Of a stretch of DNA of 64,000 nt, positions 1 through 12,784 are shown piece by piece. Source of the stretch: Osmia lignaria lignaria. Its lineage: Eukaryota; Arthropoda; Insecta; Hymenoptera; Megachilidae. Below the pieces are notes generated by a model, which worked only from the letters and a program-made list of their open reading frames with translations, did not search any database and was not told the origin of the DNA. Made by a program: the position numbers and the translations under genes. The stretch spans positions 2,170,001-2,234,000 of the forward strand of contig NW_027478168.1 in assembly GCF_051020975.1 (NCBI RefSeq), in the 5' to 3' direction. How positions within the stretch are numbered: position 1 is the stretch's first letter; every line of letters starts with the position of its first letter.

Positions 1-226
1 CATTTCCAGCTCGCAATAGCGCAGAGTTATCTCAAAGAAAGGGGCCACGGTGTTTCTGTATATCTATTATGTTGGTGCGGCTTCGGAACTTTTAAATATC
101 TTGATATATCTCGAGAACTACGCATCTGATCAAAAAATATCATAGAACATAAAAAGTAGGAAACTTAATTCTCTACAAATAAGGTCTCTTAACATTTTGC
201 CATAGCTCGCTTCGTTTCCGAGATAT
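1..226 (+). repeat. Partial satellite monomer at the left edge
   Basis: This is monomer positions 97 to 322, so the window opens inside a repeat and the array continues to the left. It carries the TTTCCAGCTCGC variant (as in M10) with a unique AGCGCAG just after it. Its 3-prime half is the A haplotype (CTTGAT, CTCGAGAAC, AAAAAGTAGG). Confidence 0.95.
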
Positions 227-2802
227 TTGCAGATTTATCTCAAGGGAAGGGGCCTGACGGACATTTTTCGAGATATTTCTTCTTCTTGTTGTTCTTCTTC
301 TGCACAGCTAAGCTGGAAGTGGCATTTGCAGCTCGCAATGGTGCAGAGTTATCTCAAAGAAAGGGGCCACGTTGTTTCTGTATCTCTATTATGTTGGTGC
401 GGCTTCGGATCTTTTAAATATCTCGATATATCTCGAAAACTACGCTTCTGATCAAAAAATATCATAGAACCTAAATTGTGGGAAATATAATTCTCTACAA
501 AAAAGGTCTCTTAACATTTTGCCGTAGCTCGCTTCGTTTCCGAGATATTTGCAGATTTATCTCAAGGGAAGGGGCCTGACGGACATATTTCCAGATACTT
601 CTTCTTCTTGTTGTTCTTCTTCTGCACAGCTAAGCTGGAAGTGGCATTTGCAGCTCGCAATAGTGCAGAGTTATCTCAAAGAAAGGGGCCACGGTGTTTC
701 TGTATCTCTATGATGTTGGTGCGTCTTCGGAACTTTTAAATATCTCGATATATCTCGAAAACTACGCTTCTGATCAAAAAATATCATAGAACATAAATTA
801 TAGGAAACATAATTCTCTACAAAAAACGTCTCTTAACATTTTGCCATAGTTCGCTTCGTTTCCGAGATATTTGCAGATTCAGCTCAAAGGAACTGGCCTG
901 ACGGACATATTTCGAGATATTTTTTCTTCTTGTTGTTCTTCCTCTGCACAGCTAAGCTGGAAGTGGCATCTGCAGCTCGCAATAGTGCAGAGTTATCTCA
1001 AAGAAAGGGGCCACGGTGTTTCTGTATCTCTATTATGTTGGGGCGGCTTCGGAACTTTTAAATATCTCGATATATCTCGAAAACTACGCTTCTGATCAAA
1101 AAATATCATAGAACATAAATTGTAGGAAACTTAATTCTCTACAAAAAAGGTCTCTTAACATTTTGCCATAGCTCTCTTCGTTTCCGAGATATTTGCAGAT
1201 TTATCTCAAGGGAAGGGGCCTGACGGACATATTTCGAGATATTTCTTCTTCTTGTTGTTCTTCTTCTGCACAGCTAAGCTCGAAGTGGCATTTGCAGCTC
1301 GCAATAGTGCAGAGTTATCTCAAAGAAAGAGGCCACGGTGTTTCTGTACCTCTATTATGTTGGTGCAGTTTCGGAACTTTTAAATATCTTGATATATCTC
1401 GAGAACTACGCATCTGATCAAAAAATATCATCGAACATAAAAAGTAGGAAACTTAATTCTCTACAAAAAAGGTCTCTTAACATTTTGCCATAGCTCGCTT
1501 CGTTTCCGAGATATTTGCAGATTTATCTCAAGGGAAGGGTCCTGATGGACATATTTCGAGATATTTCTTCTTCTTGTTGTTCTTCTTCTGCACAGCTAAA
1601 CTGGAAGTGGCATTTCCAGCTCGCAATCGTGCAGAGTTATCTCAAAGAAAGGGGCCACGGTGTTTCTGTATCTCTATTATGTTGGTGCGGCTTCGGAACT
1701 TTTAAATATCTCGATATATCTCGAAAACTACGCTTCTGATCAAAAAATATCAGAGAACGTAAATTGTAGGAAACATAGTTCTCTACAAAAAAGGTCTCCT
1801 AACATTTTGCCATAGCTCGCTTCGTTTCCGAGATATTTGCAGATTTATCTCAAGGGAAGGGGCCTGACGGACATATTTCGTGATATTTCTTCTTCTTGTT
1901 GTTCTTCTTCTGCACAGCTAAGCTGGAAGTGGCATTTGCAGCTCGCAATAGTGCAGAGTTATCTCAAAGAAAGGGGCCACGGTGTTTCTGTATCTCTATT
2001 ATGTTGGTGCGGCTTCGGAACTTTTAAATATCTTGATATATCTCGAGAACTACGCATCTGATCAAAAAATATCGTAGAACATAAAAAGTAGGAAACTTAA
2101 TTCTCTACAAAAAAGGTCTCTTAACATTTTCCCATAGCTGGCATCGTTTCCGAGATATTTGCAGATTTAGCTCAAGGGAAGGGGCCTGACGGACATATTC
2201 CGAGATATTTCTTCTTCTTGTTGTTCCTCTTCTGCACAGCTAAGCTGGAAGTGGCATTTGCAGGTCGCAATAGTGCAGAGTTATCTCAAAGAAAGGGGCC
2301 ACGGTGTTTCTGTATCTCTATTATGTTGGTGCGGCTTCGGAACTTTTAAATATCTCGATATATCTCGAAAACTACGCTTCTGATCAAAAAATATCAGAGA
2401 ACGTAAATTGTAGGGCACATAATTCTCTACAAAAAATGTCTCTTAACATTTTGCCATAGCTCGCTTCGTTTCCGAGATATTTGCAGATTTATCTCAAGGG
2501 AAGGGGCCTGACGGACATATTTCGAGATATTTCTTCTTCTTGTTGTTCTTCTTCTGCACAGCTAAGCTGGAAGTGGCATTTGCAGCTCGCAATAGTGCAG
2601 AGTTATCTCAAAGAAAGGGGCCACGGTGTTTCTGTATCTCTATTATGTTGGTGCGGCTTCGGAACTTTTAAATATCTTGATATATCTCGAGAACTACGCA
2701 TCTGTTCAAAAAATATCATAGAACATAAAAAGTAGGAATCCTAATTTTCTACAAAAAAGGTCTCTTAACATTTTGCCGTAGCTCGCTTCGTTTCCGAGAT
2801 AT
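227..2802 (+). repeat. Mixed satellite monomers M1-M8
   Basis: Eight monomers with no obvious internal HOR. M2 has unique changes (ATTTCCAGATAC and a TATGATGTT triplet change). M3 is subtype j. M4 has a rare AGCTCGAAGTGGC variant shared with M115, about 36 kb away. M5 has GGGTCCTGATGGAC with the TTTCCAGCTCGC variant, seen again in M118. M7 is subtype e, with TAG in place of TAT near the monomer start. M8 ends with the rare CTGTTCAAAA and GGAATCCTAATTTTC, which recur at the end of M15. Confidence 0.85.
1837..2158 (+). repeat. Reference monomer M6, A-type 3-prime haplotype
   Basis: A representative of the more common 3-prime haplotype: CTTGAT (position 198 = T), CTCGAGAAC (211 = G), GCATCTG (220 = A), AAAAAGTAGG (250-251 = AA) and AAACTTAATT (261 = T). 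The CTCGAG in this haplotype is a six-base palindrome absent from the B haplotype. M6 has a private TTTCGTGATATT and ends in the CCCATAGCTGGCATCG linker that precedes TAG-type monomers. Confidence 0.88.
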
Positions 2803-4412
2803 TTGCAGATTTATCTCAAGGGAAGGGGCCTGACGGACATATTTCCAGATATTTCTTCTTCTTGTTGTTCTTCTTCTGCACAGCTAAGCTGGAAGTGGCA
2901 TTTGCAGCTCGCAATAGTGCAGAGTTATCGCAAAGAAAGGGGCCACGGTGTTTCTGTATCTCTATTATGTTGGTGCGGCATCGCAACTTTTAAATATCTT
3001 GATATATCTCGAGAACTACGCATCTGATCAAAAAATATCATAGAACATAAAAAGTAGGAAACCTAATTTTCTACAAAAAAGGTCTCTTAACATTTTGCCG
3101 TAGCTCGCTTCGTTTCCGAGATATTTGCAGATTTATCTCAAGGGAAGGGGCCTGACGGACATATTTCGAGATATTTCTTCTTCTTGTTGTTCTTCTTCTG
3201 CACAGCTAAACTGGAAGTGGCATTTCCAGCTCGCAATCGTGCAGAGTTATCTCAAAGAGAGGGGCCACGGTGTTTCTGTATCTCTATTATGTTGGTGCGG
3301 CTTCGGAACTTTTAAATATCTTGATATATCTCGAGAACTACGCCTCTGATCGAAAAATATCATAGAACATAAAAAGTAGGAAACTTAATTCTCTACAAAA
3401 AAGGTCTCTTAACATTTTGCCATAGCTCGCTTCGTTTCCGAGATATTTGCAGATTTATCTCAAGGGAAGGGGCCTGAAGGACATATTTCGAGATATTTCT
3501 TCTTCTTGTTGTTCTTCTTCTGCACAGCTAAGCTGGAAGTGGCATTTGCAGCTCGCAATAGTGCAGAGTTATCGCAAAGAAAGGGGCCACGGTGTTTCTG
3601 TATCTCTATTATGTTGGTGCGGCTTCGGAACTTTTAAATATCTTGATATATCTCGAGAACTACGCATCTGATCAAAAAATATCATAGAACATAAAAAGTA
3701 GGAAACCTAATTTTCTACAAAAAAGGTCTCTTAACATTTTGCCGTAGCTCGCTTCGTTTCCGAGATATTTGCAGATTTATCTCAAGGGAAGGGGCCTGAC
3801 GGACATATTTCGAAATATTTCTTATTCTTGTTGTTCTTCTTCTGCACAGCTAAGCTGGAAGTGGCATTTGCAGCTCGCAATAGTGCAGAGTTATCTCAAA
3901 GAAAGGGGCCACGGTGTTTCTGTACCTCTATTATGTTGGTGCAACTTCGGAGCTTTTAAATATCTTGATATATCTCGAGAACTACGCATCTGATCAAAAA
4001 ATATCATAGAACATAAAAAGTAGGAAACTTAATTCTCTACAAAAAAGGTCTCTTAACATTTTCCCATAGCTGGCATCGTTTCCGAGATATTTGCAGATTT
4101 AGCTCAAGGGAAGGGGCCTGACGGACATATTCCGAGATATTTCTTCTTCTTGTTGTTCCCCTTCTGCACAGCTAAGCTGGAAGTGGCATTTGCAGCTCGC
4201 AATAGTGCAGAGTTATCTCAAAGAAAGGGGCCACGGTGTTTCTGTATCTCTATTATGTTGGTGCGGCTTCGGAACTTTTAAATATCTCGATATATCTCGA
4301 AAACTACGCTTCTGATCAAAAAATATCATAGAACATAAAAAGTAGGAAACTTAATTCTCTACAAATAAGGTCTCTTAACATTTTGCGATAGCTCGCTTGG
4401 TTTCCGAGATAT
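2803..4412 (+). repeat. Five-monomer block M9-M13, left end of HOR zone 1
   Basis: The order is M9 (ATTTCCAGAT, TTATCGCAA, GGCATCGCAAC), M10 (TTTCCAGCTCGCAATCG), then subtypes b, c and d. M13 is d-like at its 5-prime end (TTCCCCTTC) but e-like later (GCGGCTTCGGAACTT, CTCGAT). M9, M12 and M13 recur as M16, M17 and M18, so this block is the template, or a sister, of the next one. Confidence 0.8.
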
Positions 4413-6022
4413 TTGCAGATTTATCTCAAGGGAAGGGGCCTGACGGACATATTTCGAGATATTTCTTCTTCTTGTTGTTCTTCTTCTGCACAGCTAAGCT
4501 GGAAGTGGCATTTGCAGCTCGCAATAGTGCAGAGTTACCTCAAAGAAAGGGGCCACGGTGTTTCTGTATCTCTGTTATGTTGGTGCGGCTTCGGAACTTT
4601 TAAATATCTTGATATATCTCGAGAACTACGCATCTGATCAAAAAATATCATAGAACATAAAAAGTAGGAAACTTAATTCTCTACAAAAAAGGGCTCTTAA
4701 CATTTTGCCATAGCTCGCTTCGTTTCCGAGATATTTGCAGATTTATCTCAAGGGAAGGGGCCTGACAGACATATTTCGAGATATTTCTTCTTCTTGTTGT
4801 TCTTCTTCTGCACAGCTAAGCTGGAAGCGGCATTTGCGGCTCGCACTAGTGCAGAGTTATCTCAAAGAAAGGGGCCACGGTGTTTCTGTATCTCTATTAT
4901 GTTGGTGCGGCTTCGGAACTTTTAAATATCTTGATATATCTCGAGAACTACGCATCTGTTCAAAAAATATCATAGAACATAAAAAGTAGGAATCCTAATT
5001 TTCTACAAAAAAGGTCTCTTAACATTTTGCCGTAGCTCGCTTCGTTTCCGAGATATTTGCAGATTTATCTCAAGGGAAGGGGCCTGACGGACATATTTCC
5101 AGATATTTCTTCTTCTTGTTGTTCTTCTTCTGCACAGCTAAGCTGGAAGTGGCATTTGCAGCTCGCAATAGTGCAGAGTTATCGCAAAGAAAGGGGCCAC
5201 GGTGTTTCTGTATCTCTATTATGTTGGTGCGGCATCGCAACTTTTAAATATCTTGATATATCTCGAGAACTACGCATCTGATCAAAAAATATCATAGAAC
5301 ATAAAAAGTAGGAAACCTAATTTTCTACAAAAAAGGTCTCTTAACATTTTGCCGTAGCTCGCTTCGTTTCCGAGATATTTGCAGATTTATCTCAAGGGAA
5401 GGGGCCTGACGGACATATTTCGAAATATTTCTTATTCTTGTTGTTCTTCTTCTGCACAGCTAAGCTGGAAGTGGCATTTGCAGCTCGCAATAGTGCAGAG
5501 TTATCTCAAAGAAAGGGGCCACGGTGTTTCTGTACCTCTATTATGTTGGTGCAACTTCGGAGCTTTTAAATATCTTGATATATCTCGAGAACTACGCATC
5601 TGATCAAAAAATATCATAGAACATAAAAAGTAGGAAACTTAATTCTCTACAAAAAAGGTCTCTTAACATTTTCCCATAGCTGGCATCGTTTCCGAGATAT
5701 TTGCAGATTTAGCTCAAGGGAAGGGGCCTGACGGACATATTCCGAGATATTTCTTCTTCTTGTTGTTCCCCTTCTGCACAGCTAAGCTGGAAGTGGCATT
5801 TGCAGCTCGCAATAGTGCAGAGTTATCTCAAAGAAAGGGGCCACGGTGTTTCTGTATCTCTATTATGTTGGTGCGGCTTCGGAACTTTTAAATATCTCGA
5901 TATATCTCGAAAACTACGCTTCTGATCAAAAAATATCATAGAACATAAAAAGTAGGAAACTTAATTCTCTACAAATAAGGTCTCTTAACATTTTGCGATA
6001 GCTCGCTTGGTTTCCGAGATAT
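4413..6022 (+). repeat. Five-monomer HOR copy M14-M18
   Basis: The order is f, a, M9-like, c, d. M17-M20 repeat M12-M15 at an offset of 1610 bp (five monomers). M15 has a subtype-a body but the 3-prime end of M8 (CTGTTCAAAA, GGAATCCTAATTTTC), so a junction lies inside it. M16 repeats M9, including the GGCATCGCAAC variant. Confidence 0.82.
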
Positions 6023-8598
6023 TTGCAGATTTATCTCAAGGGAAGGGGCCTGACGGACATATTTCGAGATATTTCTTCTTCTTGTTGTTCTTCTTCTGCA
6101 CAGCTAAGCTGGAAGTGGCATTTGCAGCTCGCAATAGTGCAGAGTTACCTCAAAGAAAGGGGCCACGGTGTTTCTGTATCTCTATTATGTTGGTGCGGCT
6201 TCGGAACTTTTAAATATCTTGATATATCTCGAGAACTACGCATCTGATCAAAAAATATCATAGAACATAAAAAGTAGGAAACTTAATTCTCTACAAAAAA
6301 GGGCTCTTAACATTTTGCCATAGCTCGCTTCGTTTCCGAGATATTTGCAGATTTATCTCAAGGGAAGGGGCCTGACGGACATATTTCGAGATATTTCTTC
6401 TTCTTGTTGTTCTTCTTCTGCACAGCTAAGCTGGAAGCGGCATTTGCGGCTCGCACTAGTGCAGAGTTATCTCAAAGAAAGGGGCCACGGTGTTTCTGTA
6501 TCTCTATTATGTTGGTGCGGCTTCGGAACTTTTCAATATCTTGATATATCTCGAGAACTACGCATCCGATCAAAAAATATCATAGAACATAAAAAGTAGG
6601 AAACTTAATTCTCTACAAAAAAGGTCTCTTAACATTTTGCCATAGCTCGCTTCGTTTCCGAGATATTTGCAGATTTATCTCAAGGGAAGGGGCCTGAAGG
6701 ACATATTTCGAGATATTTCTTCTTCTTGTTGTTCTTCTTCTGCACAGCTAAGCTGGAAGTGGCATGTGCAGCTCGCAATAGTGCAGAGTTATCGCAAAGA
6801 AAGGGGCCACGGTGTTTCTGTATCTCTATTATGTTGGTGCGGCTTCGGAACTTTTAAATATCTTGATATATCTCGAGAACTACGCATCTGATCAAAAAAT
6901 ATCATAGAACATAAAAAGTAGGAAACTTAATTCTCTACAAAAAAGGTCTCTTAACATTTTGCCGTAGCTCGCTTCGTTTCCGAGATATTTGCAGATTTAT
7001 CTCAAGGGAAGGGGCCTGACGGACATATTTCCAGATATTTCTTCTTCTTGTTGTTCTTCTTCTGCACAGCTAAACTGGAAGTGGCATTTCCAGCTCGCAA
7101 TCGTGCAGAGTTATCTCAAAGAGAGGGGCCACGGTGTTTCTGTATCTCTATTATGTTGGTGCGGCTTCGGAACTTTTAAATATCTTGATATATCTCGAGA
7201 ACTACGCCTCGGATCGAAAAATATCATAGAACATAAAAAGTAGGAAACTTAATTCTCTACAAAAAAGGTCTCTTAACATTTTGCCATAGCTCGCTTCGGT
7301 TCCGAGATATTTGCAGATTTATCTCAAGGGAAGGGGCCTGAAGGACATATTTCGAGATATTTCTTCTTCTTGTTGTTCTTCTTCTGCACAGCTAAGCTGG
7401 AAGTGGCATTTGCAGCTCGCAATAGTGCAGAGTTATCGCAAAGAAAGGGGTCACGGTGTTTCTGTATCTCTATTATGTTGGTGCGGCTTCGGAACTTTTA
7501 AATATCTTGATATATCTCGAGAACTACGCATCTGATCAAAAAATATCATAGAACATAAAAAGTAGGAAACCTAATTTTCTACAAAAAAGGTCTCTTAACA
7601 TTTTGCCGTAGCTCGCTTCGTTTCCGAGATATTTGCAGATTTATCTCAAGGGAAGGGGCCTGACGGACATATTTCGAAATATTTCTTATTCTTGTTGTTC
7701 TTCTTCTGCACAGCTAAGCTGGAAGTGGCATTTGCAGCTCGCAATAGTGCAGAGTTATCTCAAAGAAAGGGGCCACGGTGTTTCTGTACCTCTATTATGT
7801 TGGTGCAACTTCGGAGCTTTTAAATATCTTGATATATCTCGAGAACTACGCATCTGATCAAAAAATATCATAGAACATAAAAAGTAGGAAACTTAATTCT
7901 CTACAAAAAAGGTCTCTTAACATTTTCCCATAGCTGGCATCGTTTCCGAGATATTTGCAGATTTAGCTCAAGGGAAGGGGCCTGACGGACATATTCCGAG
8001 ATATTTCTTCTTCTTGTTGTTCCCCTTCTGCACAGCTAAGCTGGAAGTGGCATTTGCAGCTCGCAATAGTGCAGAGTTATCTCAAAGAAAGGGGCCACGG
8101 TGTTTCTGTACCTCTATTATGTTGGTGCAGCTTCGGAGCTTTTAAATATCTTGATATATCTCGAGAACCACGCATCTGATCAAAAAATATCATAGAACAT
8201 AAAAAGTAGGAAACTTAATTCTCTACAAAAAAGGTCTCTTAACATTTTCCCATAGCTGGCATCGTTTCCGAGATATTTGCAGATTTAGCTCAAGGGAAGG
8301 GGCCTGACGGACATATTCCGAGATATTTCTTCTTCTTGTTGTTCCTCTTCTGCACAGCTAAGCTGGAAGTGGCATTTGCAGGTCGCAATAGTGCAGAGTT
8401 ATCTCAAAGAGAGGGGCCACGGTGTTTCTGTATCTCTATTATGTTGGTGCGGCTTCGGAACTTTTAAATATCTCGATATATCTCGAAAACTACGCTTCTG
8501 ATCAAATAATATCATAGAACATAAAAAGTAGGAAACTTAATTCTCTACAAATAAGGTCTCTTAACATTTTGCGATAACTCGCTTGGTTTGCGAGATAT
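6023..8598 (+). repeat. Eight-monomer HOR copy M19-M26
   Basis: The order is f, a, b, M22, b, c, d, e. M22 combines ATTTCCAGAT with the TTTCCAGCTCGCAATCG variant and joins M9-like and M10-like halves. It is flanked by two b monomers, so two extra monomers appear to have been inserted into the basic six-monomer cassette. M20 has a private TTTTCAATATC in place of TTTTAAATATC. M25 and M26 carry TAG where other subtypes have TAT. Confidence 0.82.
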
Positions 8599-10530
8599 TT
8601 GCAGATTTATCTCAAGGGAAGGGGCCTGACGGACATATTTCGAGATATTTCTTCTTCTTGTTGTTCTTCTTCTGCACAGCTAAGCTGGAAGTGGCATTTG
8701 CAGCTCGCAATAGTGCAGAGTTACCTCAAAGAAAGGGGCCACGGTGTTTCTGTATCTCTATTATGTTGGTGCGGCTTCGGAACTTTTAAATATCTTGATA
8801 TATCTCGAGAACTACGCATCTGATCAAAAAATATCATAGAACATAAAAAGTAGGAAACTTAATTCTCTACAAAAAAGGTCTCCTAACATTTTGCCATAGC
8901 TCGCTTCGTTTCCGAGATATTTGCAGATTTATCTCAAGGGAAGGGGCCTGACGGACATATTTCGAGATATTTCTTCTTCTTGTTGTTCTTCTTCTGCACA
9001 GCTAAGCTGGAAGCGGCACTTGCGGCTCGCACTAGTGCAGAGTTATCTCAAAGAAAGGGGCCACGGTGTTTCTGTATCTCTATTATGTTGGTGCGGCTTC
9101 GGAACTTTTAAATATCTTGATATATCTCGAGAACTACGCATCCGATCAAAAAATATCATAGAACATAAAAAGTAGGAAACTTAATTCTCTACAAAAAAGG
9201 TCTCTTAACATTTTGCCATAGCTCGCTTCGTTTCCGAGATATTTGCAGATTTATCTCAAGGGAAGGGGCCTGAAGGACATATTTCGAGATATTTCTTCTT
9301 CTTGTTGTTCTTCTTCTGCACAGCTAAGCTGGAAGTGGCATTTGCAGCTCGCAATAGTGCAGAGTTATCGCAAAGAAAGGGGCCACGGTGTTTCTGTATC
9401 TCTATTATGTTGGTGCGGCTTCGGAACTTTTAAATATCTTGATATATCTCGAGAACTACGCATCTGATCAAAAAATATCATAGAACATAAAAAGTAGGAA
9501 ACCTAATTTTCTACAAAAAAGGTCTCTTAACATTTTGCCGTAGCTCGCTTCGTTTCCGAGATATTTGCAGATTTATCTCAAGGGAAGGGGCCTGACGGAC
9601 ATATTTCGAAATATTTCTTATTCTTGTTGTTCTTCTTCTGCACAGCTAAGCTGGAAGTGGCATTTGCAGCTCGCAATAGTGCAGAGTTATCTCAAAGAAA
9701 GGGGCCACGGTGTTTCTGTACCTCTATTATGTTGGTGCAACTTCGGAGCTTTTAAATATCTTGATATATCTCGAGAACTACGCATCTGATCAAAAAATAT
9801 CATAGAACATAAAAAGTAGGAAACTTAATTCTCTACAAAAAAGGTCTCTTAACATTTTCCCATAGCTGGCATCGTTTCCGAGATATTTGCAGATTTAGCT
9901 CAAGGGAAGGGGCCTGACGGACATATTCCGAGATATTTCTTCTTCTTGTTGTTCCCCTTCTGCACAGCTAAGCTGGAAGTGGCATTTGCAGCTCGCAATA
10001 GTGCAGAGTTATCTCAAAGAAAGGGGCCACGGTGTTTCTGTACCTCTATTATGTTGGTGCAGCTTCGGAGCTTTTAAATATCTTGATATATCTCGAGAAC
10101 CACGCATCTGATCAAAAAATATCATAGAACATAAAAAGTAGGAAACTTAATTCTCTACAAAAAAGGTCTCTTAACATTTTCCCATAGCTGGCATCGTTTC
10201 CGAGATATTTGCAGATTTAGCTCAAAGGAAGGGGCCTGACGGACATATTCCGAGATATTTCTTCTTCTTGTTGTTCCTCTTCTGCACAGCTAAGCTGGAA
10301 GTGGCATTTGCAGGTCGCAATAGTGCAGAGTTATCTCAAAGAGAGGGGCCACGGTGTTTCTGTATCTCTATTATGTTGGTGCGGCTTCGGAACTTTTAAA
10401 TATCTCGATATATCTCGAAAACTACGCTTCTGATCAAATAATATCATAGAACATAAAAAGTAGGAAACTTAATTCTCTACAAATAAGGTCTCTTAACATT
10501 TTGCGATAACTCGCTTGGTTTCCGAGATAT
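8599..10530 (+). repeat. Canonical six-monomer HOR f-a-b-c-d-e, M27-M32
   Basis: This is the cleanest copy of the 1932-bp cassette. M27 is f (CTTGGTTTGC upstream, TTACCTCAA). M28 is a (GCGGCTCGCACTAG, GCATCCGATC). M29 is b (CCTGAAGGAC). M30 is c (TTTCGAAATATTTC). M31 is d (TTCCCCTTC). M32 is e (TTCCTCTTC, GCAGGTCGC). M26 and M32 share the private TGATCAAATAATATC, linking this copy with the one before it. Confidence 0.88.
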
Positions 10531-10852
10531 TTGCAGATTTATCTCAAGGGAAGGGGCCTGACGGACATATTTCGAGATATTTCTTCTTCTTGTTGTTCTT
10601 CTTCTGCACAGCTAAGCTGGAAGTGGCATTTGCAGCTCGCAATAGTGCAGAGTTACCCCAAAGAAAGGGGCCACGGTGTTTCTGTATCTCTATTATGTTG
10701 GTGCGGCTTCGGAACTTTTAAATATCTTGATATATCTCGAGAACTACGCATCTGATCAAAAAATATCATAGAACATAAAAAGTAGGAAACTTAATTCTCT
10801 ACAAAAAAGGTCTCCTAACATTTTGCGATAACTCGCTTGGTTTCCGAGATAT
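10531..10852 (+). repeat. Extra subtype f monomer M33
   Basis: M33 is an f monomer followed directly by another f monomer (M34), which makes the local cassette f-f-a-b-c-d-e. M33 has a private TTACCCCAAAG. The GCGATAACTCGC preceding M27 and M33 also precedes M34, consistent with a one-monomer duplication of f. Confidence 0.85.
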
Positions 10853-12784
10853 TTGCAGATTTATCTCAAGGGAAGGGGCCTGACGGACATATTTCGAGAT
10901 ATTTCTTCTTCTTGTTGTTCTTCTTCTGCACAGCTAAGCTGGAAGTGGCATTTGCAGCTCGCAATAGTGCAGAGTTACCTCAAAGAAAGGGGCCACGGTG
11001 TTTCTGTATCTCTATTATGTTGGTGCGGCTTCGGAACTTTTAAATATCTTGATATATCTCGAGAACTACGCATCTGATCAAAAAATATCATAGAACATAA
11101 AAAGTAGGAAACTTAATTCTCTACAAAAAAGGTCTCCTAACATTTTGCCATAGCTCGCTTCGTTTCCGAGATATTTGCAGATTTATCTCAAGGGAAGGGG
11201 CCTGACGGACATATTTCGAGATATTTCTTCTTCTTGTTGTTCTTCTTCTGCACAGCTAAGCTGGAAGCGGCATTTGCGGCTCGCACTAGTGCAGAGTTAT
11301 CTCAAAGAAAGGGGCCACGGTGTTTCTGTATCTCTATTATGTTGGTGCGGCTTCGGAACTTTTAAATATCTTGATATATCTCGAGAACTACGCATCCGAT
11401 CAAAAAATATCATAGAACATAAAAAGTAGGAAACTTAATTCTCTACAAAAAAGGTCTCTTAAGATTTTGCCATAGCTCGCTTCGTTTCCGAGATATTTGC
11501 AGATTTATCTCAAGGGAAGGGGCCTGATGGACATATTTCGAGATATTTCTTCTTCTTGTTGTTCTTCTTCTGCACAGCTAAGCTGGAAGTGGCATTTGCA
11601 GCTCGCAATAGTGCAGAGTTATCGCAAAGAAAGGGGCCACGGTGTTTCTGTATCTCTATTATGTTGGTGCGGCTTCGGAACTTTTAAATATCTTGATATA
11701 TCTCGAGAACTACGCATCTGATCAAAAAATATCATAGAACATAAAAAGTAGGAAACCTAATTTTCTACAAAAAAGGTCTCTTAACATTTTGCCGTAGCTC
11801 GCTTCGTTTCCGAGATATTTGCAGATTTATCTCAAGGGAAGGGGCCTGACGGACATATTTCGAAATATTTCTTATTCTTGTTGTTCTTCTTCTGCACAGC
11901 TAAGCTGGAAGTGGCATTTGCAGCTCGCAATAGTGCAGAGTTATCTCAAAGAAAGGGGCCACGGTGTTTCTGTACCTCTATTATGTTGGTGCAACTTCGG
12001 AGCTTTTAAATATCTTGATATATCTCGAGAACTACGCATCTGATCAAAAAATATCATAGAACATAAAAAGTAGGAAACTTAATTCTCTACAAAAAAGGTC
12101 TCTTAACATTTTCCCATAGCTGGCATCGTTTCCGAGATATTTGCAGATTTAGCTCAAGGGAAGGGGCCTGACGGACATATTCCGAGATATTTCTTCTTCT
12201 TGTTGTTCCCCTTCTGCACAGCTAAGCTGGAAGTGGCATTTGCAGCTCGCAATAGTGCAGAGTTATCTCAAAGAAAGGGGCCACGGTGTTTCTGTACCTC
12301 TATTATGTTGGTGCAGCTTCGGAGCTTTTAAATATCTTGATATATCTCGAGAACTACGCATCTGATCAAAAAATATCATAGAACATAAAAAGTAGGAAAC
12401 TTAATTCTCTACAAAAAAGGTCTCTTAACATTTTCCCATAGCTGGCATCGTTTCCGAGATATTTGCAGATTTAACTCAAGGGAAGGGGCCTGACGGACAT
12501 ATTCCGAGATATTTCTTCTTCTTGTTGTTCCTCTTCTGCACAGCTAAGCTGGAAGTGGCATTTGCAGGTCGCAATAGTGCAGAGTTATCTCAAAGAAAGG
12601 GGCCACGGTGTTTCTGTATCTCTATTATGTTGGTGCGGCTTCGGAACTTTTAAATATCTCGATATATCTCGAAAACTACGCTTCTGATCAAAAAATATCA
12701 TAGAACATAAAAAGTAGGAAACTTAATTCTCTACAAATAAGGTCTCTTAACATTTTGCGATAGCTCGCTTGGTTTCCGAGATAT
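10853..12784 (+). repeat. Second canonical six-monomer HOR, M34-M39
   Basis: The order is f, a, b, c, d, e, the same as M27-M32. M36 is a b monomer with CCTGATGGAC instead of CCTGAAGGAC. M39 is an e monomer in which the subtype triplet TAG has become TAA (TTTAACTC). Confidence 0.87.

Noticed and set aside
227..451. Many 74- to 84-codon open frames, one per monomer
   Set aside because: They start at TTG, recur with the satellite period, are broken by early stops in a whole subtype family and have no recognisable domain. They are by-products of an indel-free tandem repeat.
1515..1836. Hammerhead ribozyme, suggested by CCTGACGGAC and CCTGATGGAC in the monomers
   Set aside because: The conserved CUGANGA core would need A where the sequence has G, and no matching GAAA element with flanking helices was found in the right arrangement.
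4397..4603. Overlapping 68-codon frames starting at TTGGTTTCC in subtype f monomers
   Set aside because: Another frame of the same repeat. They exist only because CTTCG is CTTGG in this subtype, and end within the monomer.
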